NCBI RefSeq assembly: GCF_004134905.2
Contig: NZ_SDPQ02000002.1
Location: 620,001 to 684,000 of the forward strand
Reading direction: 5' to 3'
Source of the DNA: Aeromicrobium ginsengisoli
Lineage (GTDB): Bacteria; Actinomycetota; Actinomycetes; Propionibacteriales; Nocardioidaceae
DNA length: 64,000 nt
Shown here: positions 52,141-61,433 of the stretch, one piece after another
Layout: each line of letters opens with the position of its first letter
Position numbering within the stretch: position 1 is the stretch's first letter
Translations under genes and position numbers: made by a program
The notes under the pieces: generated by a model
The model's database searches: none
The model's input: only the letters and a program-made list of their open reading frames with translations
Told to the model about the DNA's origin: nothing

Positions 52141-53277
52141 TCAACCCAGGTGTGGATAGTCGGGGGAGCGGTGCTGGAACGCCAGGATGTCGGGGTTCTG
52201 GATGACGCCGTCACGGATCTCGATCGCCCGTCGCAAGGTCTCGTCGGCATCCCAGGACTCGGGACCGGCGAGGACCTTCGACACGTACGGCAGCAGGGCC
52301 TGGCTGATCTCCCACGTCGCGGAGTTCCAGAGGTAGGACGGGCTGTGGTCGACCGCGTAGTAGGTCACGCCGTTGCCGACCGTGAACGTCGGCTCGTCGA
52401 ACGAGGTCGGCCTGGCCCACTCGAAGCCCATGCCCTCGTCACAGGAGACGTCGACGACGAGCGTTCCGGACGCCATCGTCGGCAGGTCGTCGTTGGTGAG
52501 GAACGTCATGGGGGAGGTGGGGTTCTGCAGGACGCAGTTGACGATGACGTCGTGCTCGGCGAGCAGGGCCGGCATCGGCACCCAGCTCTCGTCGACGAAC
52601 GCGCGGCTCTCGGCCGGTGATGCCGCCGGGTCGAAGTGCACGATGCGGGCCGAGTGGATCGGCGCGCTGACGGCGGCGACCCCGCGCTGCGTGAAGATGT
52701 CGACGTCGTGGATGCCGTGAGCGCTCAGCGCGGTGACCGCGCCGCGAGCCGTGGCACCGAATCCGATGACGGCGGCGCTGAGCCGGCGGCCGTAGTTGCC
52801 GGTCAGTCCGCCGATCTCCATCGCGTGCAGCACCGACGAATAGCCGGCGAGCTCGTTGTTCTTGTGGAACACGTGCAGCAGGAAGTTGCCGTCGGGGCTC
52901 CAGTGATTCATGACCTCCCACGCGATGAGGGTCAGCTTGCGGTCGATCGCGGCCTGCGTCAGCGCCCGGTCCTGCACGCAGTGCGGCCAGCCCCACAGCG
53001 TCTGGCCCTCACGCAGCTCCAGCAGGTCTGACGGCTGGGGCTTGGTGAGCAGGATGACGTCGCACCGCTCGATCAGCTCGGCGCGGCTCAGGATGCCGCC
53101 GACGTACGGCCGCAGCTCGTCGTCGGACCAGCTGAAGTTCGCGCCGTAACCCTCTTCGAGGAACACGTGGGGGCGCTGCGCATCCGACAGGCGTTCGAGG
53201 TGCCGAGGGTGGGTCGGCAGTCGCCGTTCGTTCTCCTTGGCGGTGTGGGCGATGACGCCCAGGTCAAGCTGTTCCAT
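52141..53277 (-). CDS. N5-(carboxyethyl)ornithine synthase / alanine dehydrogenase-like enzyme
   Basis: A 378-residue NAD(P)-dependent enzyme of the alanine dehydrogenase/saccharopine fold. The N-terminal domain has AHTAKENERRLPTHPRHL and HVFLEEGYGANF; the Rossmann part has AAVIGFGATARGAVTALSAHG (about residue 165); VDVSCDEGMGFEWARPTSFD follows. These match N5-(carboxyethyl)ornithine synthase, which reductively joins pyruvate and ornithine, more than alanine dehydrogenase. Exact substrates are unproved. The SDR gene follows 6 bp downstream. Confidence 0.75.
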   Translation of the reverse strand: MEQLDLGVIAHTAKENERRLPTHPRHLERLSDAQRPHVFLEEGYGANFSWSDDELRPYVGGILSRAELIERCDVILLTKPQPSDLLELREGQTLWGWPHCVQDRALTQAAIDRKLTLIAWEVMNHWSPDGNFLLHVFHKNNELAGYSSVLHAMEIGGLTGNYGRRLSAAVIGFGATARGAVTALSAHGIHDVDIFTQRGVAAVSAPIHSARIVHFDPAASPAESRAFVDESWVPMPALLAEHDVIVNCVLQNPTSPMTFLTNDDLPTMASGTLVVDVSCDEGMGFEWARPTSFDEPTFTVGNGVTYYAVDHSPSYLWNSATWEISQALLPYVSKVLAGPESWDADETLRRAIEIRDGVIQNPDILAFQHRSPDYPHLG

Positions 53278-53403
53278 GCCGACTCCGTCGGTGGGTGTTC
53301 CACAGGTGCCGCTGCTCGGTGAGGAGCGGGTCGCGCCCGGCGAGATTACACCCGTGAGGCGCCGAGTCCGTCTTCGAGCAGGTCGAGAGCGCGACGGCCG
53401 AGC

Positions 53404-53438
53404 GACAGCACCGCGGCCGACCCGGCCGCGGTGCTGTC
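53404..53438. terminator. hairpin terminator after the epoxide hydrolase gene
   Basis: Perfect 15-base arms (53404-53418, 53424-53438) with a 5-base loop, 10 bp past the hydrolase stop. The rest of the 171-bp gap to 53278 shows no gene. Confidence 0.75.
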
Positions 53439-53448
53439 TGCTTCGGGT

Positions 53449-54597
53449 CTAGCCCTTGAGGCTGCCGAAGAACTCCCGCAGGTCGGCCGACACGACGTCG
53501 GGACGCTCCAGCGAGGCGTAGTGCCCGCCGGTCTCGTGCTCGGTCCAGTGCACGATGTTGCTGTTGTCGCGGTCGGCGAACGTCCGGATCGACTTGAAGT
53601 CGTCGGCGAACACCGTGACACCGGTCGGCGCGTGATTGACAGCAGGCTCCGTCTCGGCGTGGGCTTCGGAGTAGTGGTAGCGGCCGACCGTCGCCGACGT
53701 GTTGGTGAACCACTCGAGCGACACCTCGGTCAGGATCTGCTCGCGGGTGACCAGGCTCGTGCCGTTGCCGAACGACATGAACAGCTCGTTCCACGCCAGC
53801 TGGCCGACGGGGGAGTCCGAGATCCCCGCGGCGACGGTCTGCGGGCGCGATGCGTTGATCGCGTTGTAGCCGCCGACGGACTGGAACCACTTCATGTGCT
53901 CGAGGGCGGCGTAGTCCTTGGGCTCGAGCTTCTCGAACTCCGCCGGATCGCCCGACGGGAAGGAGAACAGCTGCAGCACGTGCAGGCCCAGGAACCCCTC
54001 GGGCTGCATCAGGCCGAGCTCGCGGGCGACCATCGCGCCGCCGTCACTGCCGTGCGCGCCGTACGAGTCATAGCCCAGCCGGCGCATCAGCACGTCGTAC
54101 GTCTGGGCGACCCTCGCCATGGTCCAGCCGTGGTCCGTGACGGGCGTGCTGAACGCGAAGCCCGGCATGGACGGGACGACGACCGAGAACGCGTCCTCGG
54201 CCTTGCCGCCGTGGGCGACGGGGTCCGTCAGCGGGCCGATCATGTCGAGGAAGTCGACGAACGATCCGGGGTAGGTGTGGAGCAGCAGCAGGGGAGTCGC
54301 GCCGGCCTCGGCCGAGGGTACGTGGATGAAGTGGATCGTCTGGCCGTCGATGTCGGTCAGGTAGTGCGGGAACGCGTTCATCCGCGCCTCCTGCTCGCGC
54401 CAGTCGAAGTCGCCGCGCCACTGGGCGACCATCTCCTGGAGGTAGTGGTTCGGCACGCCGTACGTCCAGTCGTCGCCCGGTGCGGCGGCGGGGTAGCGGG
54501 TGCGGGCGAGCCGGTTGTCGAGGTCGTCGAGATCGCTCTGCGGGATGTCGATGACGAAGGGACGGATGTCGGATGAGGTGCTTCGCTGTGTGGTCAT
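53449..54597 (-). CDS. epoxide hydrolase (EHN domain, alpha/beta hydrolase)
   Basis: A 382-residue hydrolase. The N-terminal epoxide hydrolase domain (about residues 5-110, DIRPFVIDIPQSDLDDLDNRLARTRYP) precedes an alpha/beta fold with oxyanion HTYPGSF, the nucleophile in GAHGSDGGAMVAREL (Asp about 180) and a C-terminal histidine in HETGGHYASLERPD. It opens epoxides or related esters in the cytoplasm. TACAGT ends 6 bases before ATG 54597, so the mRNA is leaderless. It diverges from a WYL regulator that probably controls it. Confidence 0.9.
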   Translation of the reverse strand: MTTQRSTSSDIRPFVIDIPQSDLDDLDNRLARTRYPAAAPGDDWTYGVPNHYLQEMVAQWRGDFDWREQEARMNAFPHYLTDIDGQTIHFIHVPSAEAGATPLLLLHTYPGSFVDFLDMIGPLTDPVAHGGKAEDAFSVVVPSMPGFAFSTPVTDHGWTMARVAQTYDVLMRRLGYDSYGAHGSDGGAMVARELGLMQPEGFLGLHVLQLFSFPSGDPAEFEKLEPKDYAALEHMKWFQSVGGYNAINASRPQTVAAGISDSPVGQLAWNELFMSFGNGTSLVTREQILTEVSLEWFTNTSATVGRYHYSEAHAETEPAVNHAPTGVTVFADDFKSIRTFADRDNSNIVHWTEHETGGHYASLERPDVVSADLREFFGSLKG

Positions 54598-54618
54598 GAA
54601 TCCACTGTAGAACCGATA

Positions 54619-54637
54619 TAGGAACGTTTGATTCCTA
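54619..54637. promoter_or_regulatory. inverted repeat TAGGAA-N7-TTCCTA in divergent promoter
   Basis: Perfect 6-base arms at 54619-54624 and 54632-54637 lie midway between the epoxide hydrolase and WYL regulator starts, between their two -10 hexamers. AGAAC and GTTCT flank it further out. It is a good candidate operator for the WYL protein. Confidence 0.6.
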
Positions 54638-54659
54638 GTTCTGAGATAGATTTTCAGCC

Positions 54660-55616
54660 ATGATCGACACGTCCGCGAGGCTCCTCGCACTCCTCTCCTT
54701 GTTGCAGTCCAGGCCGCAGTGGTCGGGCACTGAGCTCGCCGCGCGACTGGAGGTCACGACCCGCACGATCCGCAACGACATCGACCGGCTGCGCAACCTC
54801 GGTTATCCCGTCAACGCCGAACGGGGCGTGCACGGCAGCTATCGCCTCGGAGCCGGTGCGGCGCTCCCGCCACTGCTGCTCGAGGACGACGAGGCCATCG
54901 CGGTCGTGCTGGGTCTGCGGGCCGCCTCGACGAGCGCGATCGAGCGGGTTGCCGAGAGCAGCGCGGTCGCGCTCGCCAAGCTCGAGCAGGTACTGCCGGC
55001 CCGCCTGCGCCGGCAGGTGGCGACGCTCTCGCAGGTCACGACCCAGGTCGCCGACGACGCGGGCATCCCGGACGCCGACCCGCGGTTCGATCCCGAGGTG
55101 CTGACGGCGGTGGCGGCGGCGATCCGCGACACCGAGTGGTTGCGGTTCGAGTACGACGGGGAGCCTCGTCTCGTCGAGCCCTATCGGCTCGTCAGCTGGG
55201 AGCGGCGGTGGTACCTCCTCGGCCGCGACCCGGACGCCGACTCCTGGGGCGTCTTCCGGCTGGACCGGATGGTGCTGCGCATGCGTACGGGCCGGCGTTT
55301 CGCTCCGCAGCCGTTGCCCGAGGACGACGTCAGCGCGTACGTCATGCGGGCCGTCGCGTACGAGGGCTGGGCCGTGCACGCGCGCATCACGGTGCTGGCC
55401 CCTGCCTCCGAGGTCTCGGCGAAGATCAATCCGGCTGTCGGCATCGTCGAGCCGGTGGACGACGAGACCTGCGTCCTCATCACCGGAGCCGACAGTGTCG
55501 CGACGATGGCGGTGTACGTCGGCCTGCTCGACCTGGACATCCGCGTCGACCAGCCACCGGAGCTCGTCGAGCGGATGCGGGCGCTCAGCCGCCGCTATGG
55601 CGACGCAGTGAGCTGA
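54660..55616 (+). CDS. HTH-WYL (YafY-type) transcriptional regulator
   Basis: A 318-residue regulator: winged helix-turn-helix (residues 5-60, LLALLSLLQSRPQWSGTELAARLEVTTRTIRNDIDRLRNLGYPV, shown in part), a WYL ligand-binding domain (about 145-215, LRFEYDGEPRLVEPYRLVSWERRWYLLGRD) and a C-terminal extension domain. WYL domains sense small ligands. TAGATT 7 bases before the ATG implies leaderless transcription. The palindrome between it and the epoxide hydrolase suggests control of both. Confidence 0.9.
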   Translation: MIDTSARLLALLSLLQSRPQWSGTELAARLEVTTRTIRNDIDRLRNLGYPVNAERGVHGSYRLGAGAALPPLLLEDDEAIAVVLGLRAASTSAIERVAESSAVALAKLEQVLPARLRRQVATLSQVTTQVADDAGIPDADPRFDPEVLTAVAAAIRDTEWLRFEYDGEPRLVEPYRLVSWERRWYLLGRDPDADSWGVFRLDRMVLRMRTGRRFAPQPLPEDDVSAYVMRAVAYEGWAVHARITVLAPASEVSAKINPAVGIVEPVDDETCVLITGADSVATMAVYVGLLDLDIRVDQPPELVERMRALSRRYGDAVS

Positions 55617-55624
55617 GCCGACGG

Positions 55625-56629
55625 CTACGGCGTGCTGGGTGCGTCGGTCCACGCGATGCGCGTCACGAGCGCGCGATGGTCGGTGCCCGGCACTGCCCGC
55701 ACGTGCGCGTCCGTGGTCGTCAGCGGGCCGCGCATGAAGACGTGGTCGAGTCCGAAGAGCGATGGCAGCTTCATGCCGACGATCCGGACACGCTGCGACG
55801 GCGATGGCCAGGTTGGCCGCCAGAGGAGACCGGCGTCGGTGCTGGCATCGCGATAGTCCGCGCGCATCATGGCCTGGAGCTGGGGATGGTCCAGCGTCGC
55901 GTTGAAGTCACCGACGACCACGGTCGGCTCGTGCGACGCCTTGGCCGTCGCGAGGATGAGATCGAGATCGCGCGACCACTGTGCGACGCCGTTGTTCGGA
56001 GCGATGGGGTGCACCGCGAGGATCCGCACCGGGCCGCCGCTCGTGGTCATCTTCACGCCGACGCCGGGCGTGCTGGTGGCAATCTCCGTGGTGTCGTGCA
56101 ACGGCTCGTCGCTGAAGACCATGATCCCGTCGCGGTTCAGCTGGGCGGTACCGGCCCGATGACCCAGCCGGCGATCGAGGCCGCGCCTGTCCAGGTCGGC
56201 GAGGGCGGCCGGCGTGATCTCCTCGAGGACCAGGACGTCCACTCCTTGACGGTCCACGGCGTCGAGCAGGGCCTGGGGGTCGGCTCGGCCTATGTGCAGG
56301 TTCGCCGTCATGACGGTGAAGCCGTTCGCGGTGGCCGAACCCGGGGCATCGGCCAGGAACGGCTTGACGAACCACCACACATGCAGGAGCAGCAGCGACG
56401 TGACCACCGCCAGCACCGGGAGGGCGACTGGTCGGGCCACCGTACGGAAGCCCCACGACATCGCGATCAGCACGATCACGGCGAGTGCGTACGGGACGAT
56501 CGCCACCGGTGCCAGAGCGCGAAGGATGACCCACCAGAGGGTCTCACCGGGCTGCAGCCTGGCCGTCGTGATGGCGAGCGTGGGGACGACCAGCAGTGCG
56601 ACGACGAGGCCCCCCATCAGCCTGGCCAT
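55625..56629 (-). CDS. membrane-anchored endonuclease/exonuclease/phosphatase family protein
   Basis: A 334-residue protein. Three membrane helices fill residues 1-90 (GGLVVALLVVPTLAITTA, APVAIVPYALAVIVLIAM, VALPVLAVVTSLLLLHVWW); the rest is an EEP catalytic domain facing outside: VMTANLHIGRAD, LVLEEITPAAL, ILAVHPIAPNNG, VVGDFNATLDHP and GTDHRALVTRI. It is likely a surface phosphodiesterase or phosphatase of the sphingomyelinase-like type. It ends 9 bp after the convergent WYL gene. Confidence 0.88.
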   Translation of the reverse strand: MARLMGGLVVALLVVPTLAITTARLQPGETLWWVILRALAPVAIVPYALAVIVLIAMSWGFRTVARPVALPVLAVVTSLLLLHVWWFVKPFLADAPGSATANGFTVMTANLHIGRADPQALLDAVDRQGVDVLVLEEITPAALADLDRRGLDRRLGHRAGTAQLNRDGIMVFSDEPLHDTTEIATSTPGVGVKMTTSGGPVRILAVHPIAPNNGVAQWSRDLDLILATAKASHEPTVVVGDFNATLDHPQLQAMMRADYRDASTDAGLLWRPTWPSPSQRVRIVGMKLPSLFGLDHVFMRGPLTTTDAHVRAVPGTDHRALVTRIAWTDAPSTP

Positions 56630-56654
56630 CTTCGGATGCCCAGCGGTTGACAGG

Positions 56655-56861
56655 TCAGACCTTCCAGCGCCGCAGGGTGACCTTCGCGTTCCGCAGGGCC
56701 ATGACTTCGGCCCGGAGATAGCGCCGGTGCCCGCCCATGGTCCGGATCACCGTGAGGTTTCCCGCGTTGGCCCACTCGCACACCGTCTTGGTGTGCACGT
56801 CGAATATCGCCGCGACCTCCGCGGGTCGCATCAGCATGTCTGGGGAGTTGACCACCTTCAT
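56655..56861 (-). CDS. bldC: BldC, MerR-like DNA-binding developmental regulator
   Basis: A 68-residue protein, the same length as Streptomyces BldC, with the single winged helix LMRPAEVAAIFDVHTKTVCEWANAGNL (shown in part) and the GGHRRY wing. BldC binds cooperatively to direct repeats and controls timing of development. The ATG at 56861 has GGGGGGAT upstream. A tiny open frame ends 1 base before it. In this place it heads a region of regulator and polysaccharide genes. Confidence 0.93.
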   Translation of the reverse strand: MKVVNSPDMLMRPAEVAAIFDVHTKTVCEWANAGNLTVIRTMGGHRRYLRAEVMALRNAKVTLRRWKV

Positions 56862-56862
56862 C

Positions 56863-56934
56863 TCAGATCCCCCCGTGCTGCGAGTCGTACCGGGATGCCG
56901 CTGAGTCTGCTGTTGTCTGGTCACCGATGGCCAT
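56863..56934 (-). CDS. possible 23-residue upstream ORF of bldC
   Basis: An open frame from ATG 56934 (AGGGGAG 7 bases upstream) encoding MAIGDQTTADSAASRYDSQH then GGI, ending one base before the bldC ATG. The spacing suggests translational coupling. Its product is polar and unrecognised; it could be a leader ORF or chance. Confidence 0.35.
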   Translation of the reverse strand: MAIGDQTTADSAASRYDSQHGGI

Positions 56935-57157
56935 GAAGTAACTCCCCTGTGTCGTTTCGAGCCTGCCGTGTCCTGTCCCGGGCGATCCTTGTGGTGTTGC
57001 CGGGATAGTGATGACAATGCATCTGTCCGGGACCGCGCGACACCAGATCGCCGAAGTCCTACGGGGGACCGCAATCGCCGGAAATGGAGGGGTGCGGGGA
57101 TCCGCAGCACCTGTGGTTAACCGTCATCGGGCGGAGGCTGCGGTCGTGCGGAACGTC

Positions 57158-59863
57158 TCAGGCCGGTGGCGGAGCCGCGTTCGGAGGTGCACCGGCGTCG
57201 GGCGCGTTGGCACCCGTGAGCACCGCGACGAGCTGGGCGCGGGAGTGGACCCCGAGTGAGCGGTAGATGTGGGTGAGACGGAGCTCAACGGTCCGGACCG
57301 ACACGAACAGCTCCTGGGCGATCTCGCGGTTGCGCAGGCCCTGCACGACGCGCACGGCCACGTCTCGTTCGTCGTCGCTCAGCTGCTCCAGCACGGGGGC
57401 GCCGTTGGTGCCGGTCGCGGCGGTTGCCGGGGCCGGCGGGGCCTGGCCGGTACGGACCGCCCAGGCGTCGGCGCCCGCCGTCTCGAATGCCGCAGCGGCG
57501 AGCATGCGTGTGCGCCGGCTCTCGACCGTCATGCCGAGCTCCTCCTGGCGGATCGCCAGGCACCTCAGCGTGCGGCCCAGCTCGTACGGCAGCTCGTCGC
57601 GACCGAACTCCTTGACGGCGGAGTCGAGCAGCGCAAGGGAGGGCTGTCCGGTGTCGACCAGCCCTCGGCAGCGCAGCAGGGCGAGGTCTCCCCACCTCGA
57701 CCGGTGTGACGAGAGGCGCCGTTCCAGGGCCGTCACTGTGGCCGCAGCCTCCTGCACGCGACCGGTCTGGACGCAGGCCTCGGTGTAGTCGGCCCAGTGG
57801 CGCAGCAGCGACGGATTGCGGAACTTGGTGGAAGCCGCGCTGACCTGCCGCAGCTCCATGACGGCGGCCTCTGCGTCGCCGTTCAAGAGGCGCAGAGTGC
57901 CTCGCAGCGCCATGGCGCGAGCCCGCAGTGCTTGGCTGGCCTCGAGCGCGGCGAGCTCGATGCACCGATCGATGAGATGGTCCGCCTCCTCCTCCTGGCC
58001 GAGGGAGTACGCGTACCAGGCCTTCGCGTAGGCGAAGGCGGATGTGCCGCGGGTGAGCGACGGCGCTCGACCCTGCCAGGTGTCGATCGCGGCGCGGGCC
58101 AGGCGGTACTCGGTGGCGTTGATCTCGTTGTGGATCGTCCCGTACGTCGCCAGGTCGTGACGGAGGCCGTTGCGGCTCGCCGGGCGGTTGTGGACGACGG
58201 TCAGCAGCTGCCGCGCATCGGTGTAGGCCTCGCGGGCCGTCAACGCTCTGGCGCGCAACAGCAGCAGGTCGGTGTCGGCCGTCAAGGAGTCGTCGAGATC
58301 GGCCGTGGGAGGCGCTTCGGTGATCGCGGTGCCTTCCATGCCGTCGACGATGTCCCGCATGGCGAGCAGCTTGAGCCGGGTCGGCTCCGACACGCCTTCG
58401 GCGAGGAGCAGGCCATGGTCGACCAGGCGCCGGGCCTCTTCGGTCTCCCATCGCTCTGCCCGGAATGCCGCACCGAGGCAGATCATGGAGCACGCGCCTT
58501 CGCGGTTGGCGGGGGCATGCAGGTCGGCGAGCGTCGACAGCTCGTCGTCGACGAGATGCTTCTTGTGGAAGAGCCTGGCCATGAGCCTGATGTTGAGGAT
58601 GTCCATCGACTGCTCGGGCGCGGTCGTCTCCGCACGAGCACGGGCACTGTAGCGGTCGGCCAGGATGAGATGACCGTCCCTCAGCAAGTGGTTGCACAGC
58701 CGGATGAGCAGGCCGGCGTGGCTCTCGACGTGCTCGGCGCGGTTCAGGGCCCGCTCGGCGAACTCCACCGCCGCCCCGATCCGAGCTTCGTCGACCAGTG
58801 AGATCGCGGCGCTGAGGAGCTCGTCGACGCTTTGCGGGCCGCGGGCCGTGGAGCTCTCGTGCCAGGTCGCCAGGTGCTGATCGTAGAGGTGGCAGACCTC
58901 GGCCAAGGCGGCATGGTGTTGTCGGCGTGCCTTGGAGCCCTGGTCCCAGTAGAAGCGGCTGCGCAGCCGTTGATCGGTGAACGTGAGGTACGGTCCCCGG
59001 CGACTGAGCAGCCCCGCGTCGATCAGGTCCTCGATGTCGTCCGCGGCATCGGGCAGGGCCTGGCTGAGCGCGCCGGTGTGACACAGCGGCGCCAACGCAG
59101 CCAGCTGCAGGATCTCGCGTCCCGCGGGACCGACATTGCCGAGAGCCTTGGCCGTCACTTCCTCGATCGTGCGGGTCGCGCGGGGCGGCAGGAGGACGGA
59201 GGCCTTGCCGTGCAGCTGGTCGTCCTGCAACCGGGCGATCTGTTCCTCGAGCACGCGCGGGTTTCCCCCGGCGTACTTCGCGAGGATGCACACGGTCGGC
59301 TCGTCGAGGTCGCGGTCCTTCATCGTGATCTCGACGATCTCGTCTGCCGTGAACGGGAGCAGCTGGGTCGGCTCGAAGCCCGGGGTGGCTTCCGTCGGCT
59401 CGAACTCGGTGGCCGTGGCCACGATCCAGAGAGACGTGCCCGCGAGGTGGGATGCGATCGTGCCGAGGACCGCACGGCTGGCGCTGTCCATCCGGTCGAG
59501 GTCGTCGATGAGCGCCACGGTGGGGGGGAGGTCGAGACCGCGGATCAAGGACAACAGGTCGTAGCCGGCGGCGAACAATGCGTCGGGATCCTCTGACCGG
59601 AGCGCGAAGTAGCGGTGCGGCTCGGATGACGGGTCCTGCCTGAGCGCTGCGAACAGTGAGGCGAATCCGGAGAGCGGGAACCGCCACTCCTCCGGATGGA
59701 CCCGGACCAGGACGGTCGGGGCCGTCGGCATCGCATGGGCGGCCGCCAACAGGTGACTCTTGCCGCTGCCGTGCTCACCGATCAGGAGCAGGGCGCTCTC
59801 CTCGGCGGACTCGTGCAGGGTAGCTAGTGTCGTGTGTGCGTCAGCTCGACTGATCGACTCCAT
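57158..59863 (-). CDS. LAL-type LuxR regulator with AAA ATPase
   Basis: A 901-residue large ATP-binding LuxR regulator. Walker A GEHGSGKS is at residues 29-36 and Walker B VALIDDLDRMD at about 118; a long helical repeat region (about 330-800) follows, and the LuxR helix-turn-helix lies near the C-terminus (LSDDERDVAVRVVQGLRNREIAQELFVSVRTVELRLTHIYRSLGVHSRAQLVAVL, shown in part). Such proteins activate antibiotic or carbohydrate clusters on binding an inducer. ATG 59863 has GAGGAG 9 bases upstream. It faces the polysaccharide cluster across 457 bp and is its natural candidate activator. Confidence 0.92.
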   Translation of the reverse strand: MESISRADAHTTLATLHESAEESALLLIGEHGSGKSHLLAAAHAMPTAPTVLVRVHPEEWRFPLSGFASLFAALRQDPSSEPHRYFALRSEDPDALFAAGYDLLSLIRGLDLPPTVALIDDLDRMDSASRAVLGTIASHLAGTSLWIVATATEFEPTEATPGFEPTQLLPFTADEIVEITMKDRDLDEPTVCILAKYAGGNPRVLEEQIARLQDDQLHGKASVLLPPRATRTIEEVTAKALGNVGPAGREILQLAALAPLCHTGALSQALPDAADDIEDLIDAGLLSRRGPYLTFTDQRLRSRFYWDQGSKARRQHHAALAEVCHLYDQHLATWHESSTARGPQSVDELLSAAISLVDEARIGAAVEFAERALNRAEHVESHAGLLIRLCNHLLRDGHLILADRYSARARAETTAPEQSMDILNIRLMARLFHKKHLVDDELSTLADLHAPANREGACSMICLGAAFRAERWETEEARRLVDHGLLLAEGVSEPTRLKLLAMRDIVDGMEGTAITEAPPTADLDDSLTADTDLLLLRARALTAREAYTDARQLLTVVHNRPASRNGLRHDLATYGTIHNEINATEYRLARAAIDTWQGRAPSLTRGTSAFAYAKAWYAYSLGQEEEADHLIDRCIELAALEASQALRARAMALRGTLRLLNGDAEAAVMELRQVSAASTKFRNPSLLRHWADYTEACVQTGRVQEAAATVTALERRLSSHRSRWGDLALLRCRGLVDTGQPSLALLDSAVKEFGRDELPYELGRTLRCLAIRQEELGMTVESRRTRMLAAAAFETAGADAWAVRTGQAPPAPATAATGTNGAPVLEQLSDDERDVAVRVVQGLRNREIAQELFVSVRTVELRLTHIYRSLGVHSRAQLVAVLTGANAPDAGAPPNAAPPPA

Positions 59864-60320
59864 CCGTCGTCGCTCCTCACACCGTGATCCCCCACTTCCA
59901 CGCCCCCGGCTGTGGCCGGCTCGCGTGCGTCTGTGAATGAGTACATCTGGTTTCCGTTCTCGTGGTTCCTCACGGTGGTGCCGCGGCAGGAACTGATGGT
60001 GCGTCCTTGAAGTCAAATACGCACGTGTGAGAGACGCAACATCTCCCCTTTCGTGACGTCATCATGACCCACGCCCTTTGATGGCGGTGGATTTTCATGT
60101 ATTTGACCCTCCGGGAATCGCACGAATCCGAACTGTTGGAGGCCTGCGACTGCGGATACCGAACCAGCACCGTTTTGCGAAGCGTGCACGATGTGCGAAT
60201 TCGGCGCTTGCGGATCCACCGTTCGTGCCATTGCGGACAGCCGGTCCGCGTAGTGAAGTAGCGATGTCAGCAAGTCATGAGACGGCTCCGCCAGGCCGCT
60301 CGCCGCGAGAATGCGAGTGA
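59864..60320. promoter_or_regulatory. 457-bp divergent intergenic region
   Basis: The longest gene-free stretch in the window. It is clearly AT-richer than the flanks between about 60000 and 60200 and lies between the LuxR regulator and the polysaccharide operon, so both promoters should be here. I see no RNA gene and no convincing protein; an 80-codon frame at 60078 has no coding character. No clear LuxR dyad was identified. Confidence 0.5.
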
Positions 60321-60323
60321 GTG

Positions 60324-61433
60324 ATGAAGGCAGAGCAAGGACTCCGGGTCGGAGTCGTCGGATGCGGATACTGGGGTTCGAAGCACGTACGGACCCTCCT
60401 CTCGCTGGAAGCGGTGTCACGCGTGTGCGTGATCGATCCCAGCGCCGAACGACGCAGCGCCGTGACCCGCGTCTATCCGCGGGTCGACGAGTACAGCACG
60501 CTCAGCGATGCGCTGGGACAGCTCGACGCGGTGGTGATCGCAGTGCCGCCGACGCTGCATGCCCCTCTCGCGCTGGAGGCCATCGCGCACGGCGTTCATG
60601 TGCTGGTCGAGAAGCCCTTGGCGCCCACCGTCACGGAGTGCGAGGCCATGGTGACGGCCGCCGAGAAGCAGGGCGTGACCCTGATGGTGGGTCACACCTT
60701 CGAGTATCACTCGGCCGTGTGGGAGCTGCGTTCGATGGTGCAGCGCGGCGACCTCGGGGACCTCTACTACCTCGACACGGCCAGGCTCAACCTCGGTCTG
60801 TACCAACGCGACGTCAACGTGGTCTTCGACCTGGCCCCGCACGACATCTCGATCCTGAACTACGTGCTCGGCTCCTCGCCGTCGATGGTCGAGTGCTGGG
60901 GAGCGCGCAACGCGCACCCCCGGCTCGAGGATGTCGCGCAGCTGAGGCTGTACTACGACGACCCCGGCGTGTTCGCCAACGTGCACGTCAGCTGGCTGAA
61001 CCCGAAGAAGATCCGCCAGGTCACGATGGTCGGCAGCAACAAGATGGTCGTCTTCGACGACCTCAAGGCCGAGCAGCGCGTCAAGGTGCACGACAAGGGC
61101 GTCACCGCGATGAGCGACGGCGCCGACCTCACGGCGGTCCCGATGTCCTACCGGCACGGCGACATCGTCTCGCCCTACCTCGAGATGAACGAGCCGCTGC
61201 GAGTCGAGGACGAGCACTTCATGGACTGCGTGCAGACCGGCTTGCGGCCGCTCACGGATGGTGAGAGCGGGCTCGAGGTGGTCCGGGTGCTGGAGGCAGC
61301 GCAACGCGCCATGTCCGAAGGGGTCGCCGTACGCCTTCCTCAGTGCGCAGGGGCGCGTACGCCTGTACCGTCGCTGGCCGGCTCGGCGTCGGACCTCCTG
61401 AGCGGGGCCTCCCACGGGGAGGCGGCCGGATGA
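60324..61433 (+). CDS. Gfo/Idh/MocA-family nucleotide-sugar dehydrogenase
   Basis: A 369-residue NAD(P)-dependent oxidoreductase: Rossmann motif VGVVGCGYWGSKHV at the N-terminus, the catalytic-region lysine in VLVEKPLAP, then GHTFEYHSAVWELRSMV and DLAPHDISILNYVLG. With the next two genes it matches the WlbA/WbpB - WlbC/WbpE - WlbB/WbpD order, in which the 3-position of a UDP-N-acetyl sugar acid is oxidised, aminated and acylated. Start ATG 60324 (GTG 60321 also possible). Its stop overlaps the aminotransferase as ATGA. Confidence 0.85.
   Translation: MKAEQGLRVGVVGCGYWGSKHVRTLLSLEAVSRVCVIDPSAERRSAVTRVYPRVDEYSTLSDALGQLDAVVIAVPPTLHAPLALEAIAHGVHVLVEKPLAPTVTECEAMVTAAEKQGVTLMVGHTFEYHSAVWELRSMVQRGDLGDLYYLDTARLNLGLYQRDVNVVFDLAPHDISILNYVLGSSPSMVECWGARNAHPRLEDVAQLRLYYDDPGVFANVHVSWLNPKKIRQVTMVGSNKMVVFDDLKAEQRVKVHDKGVTAMSDGADLTAVPMSYRHGDIVSPYLEMNEPLRVEDEHFMDCVQTGLRPLTDGESGLEVVRVLEAAQRAMSEGVAVRLPQCAGARTPVPSLAGSASDLLSGASHGEAAG

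Noticed and set aside
60078-60320. An 80-codon frame before the polysaccharide operon
   Set aside because: No ribosome site, no homology and poor coding composition in an AT-rich promoter region.
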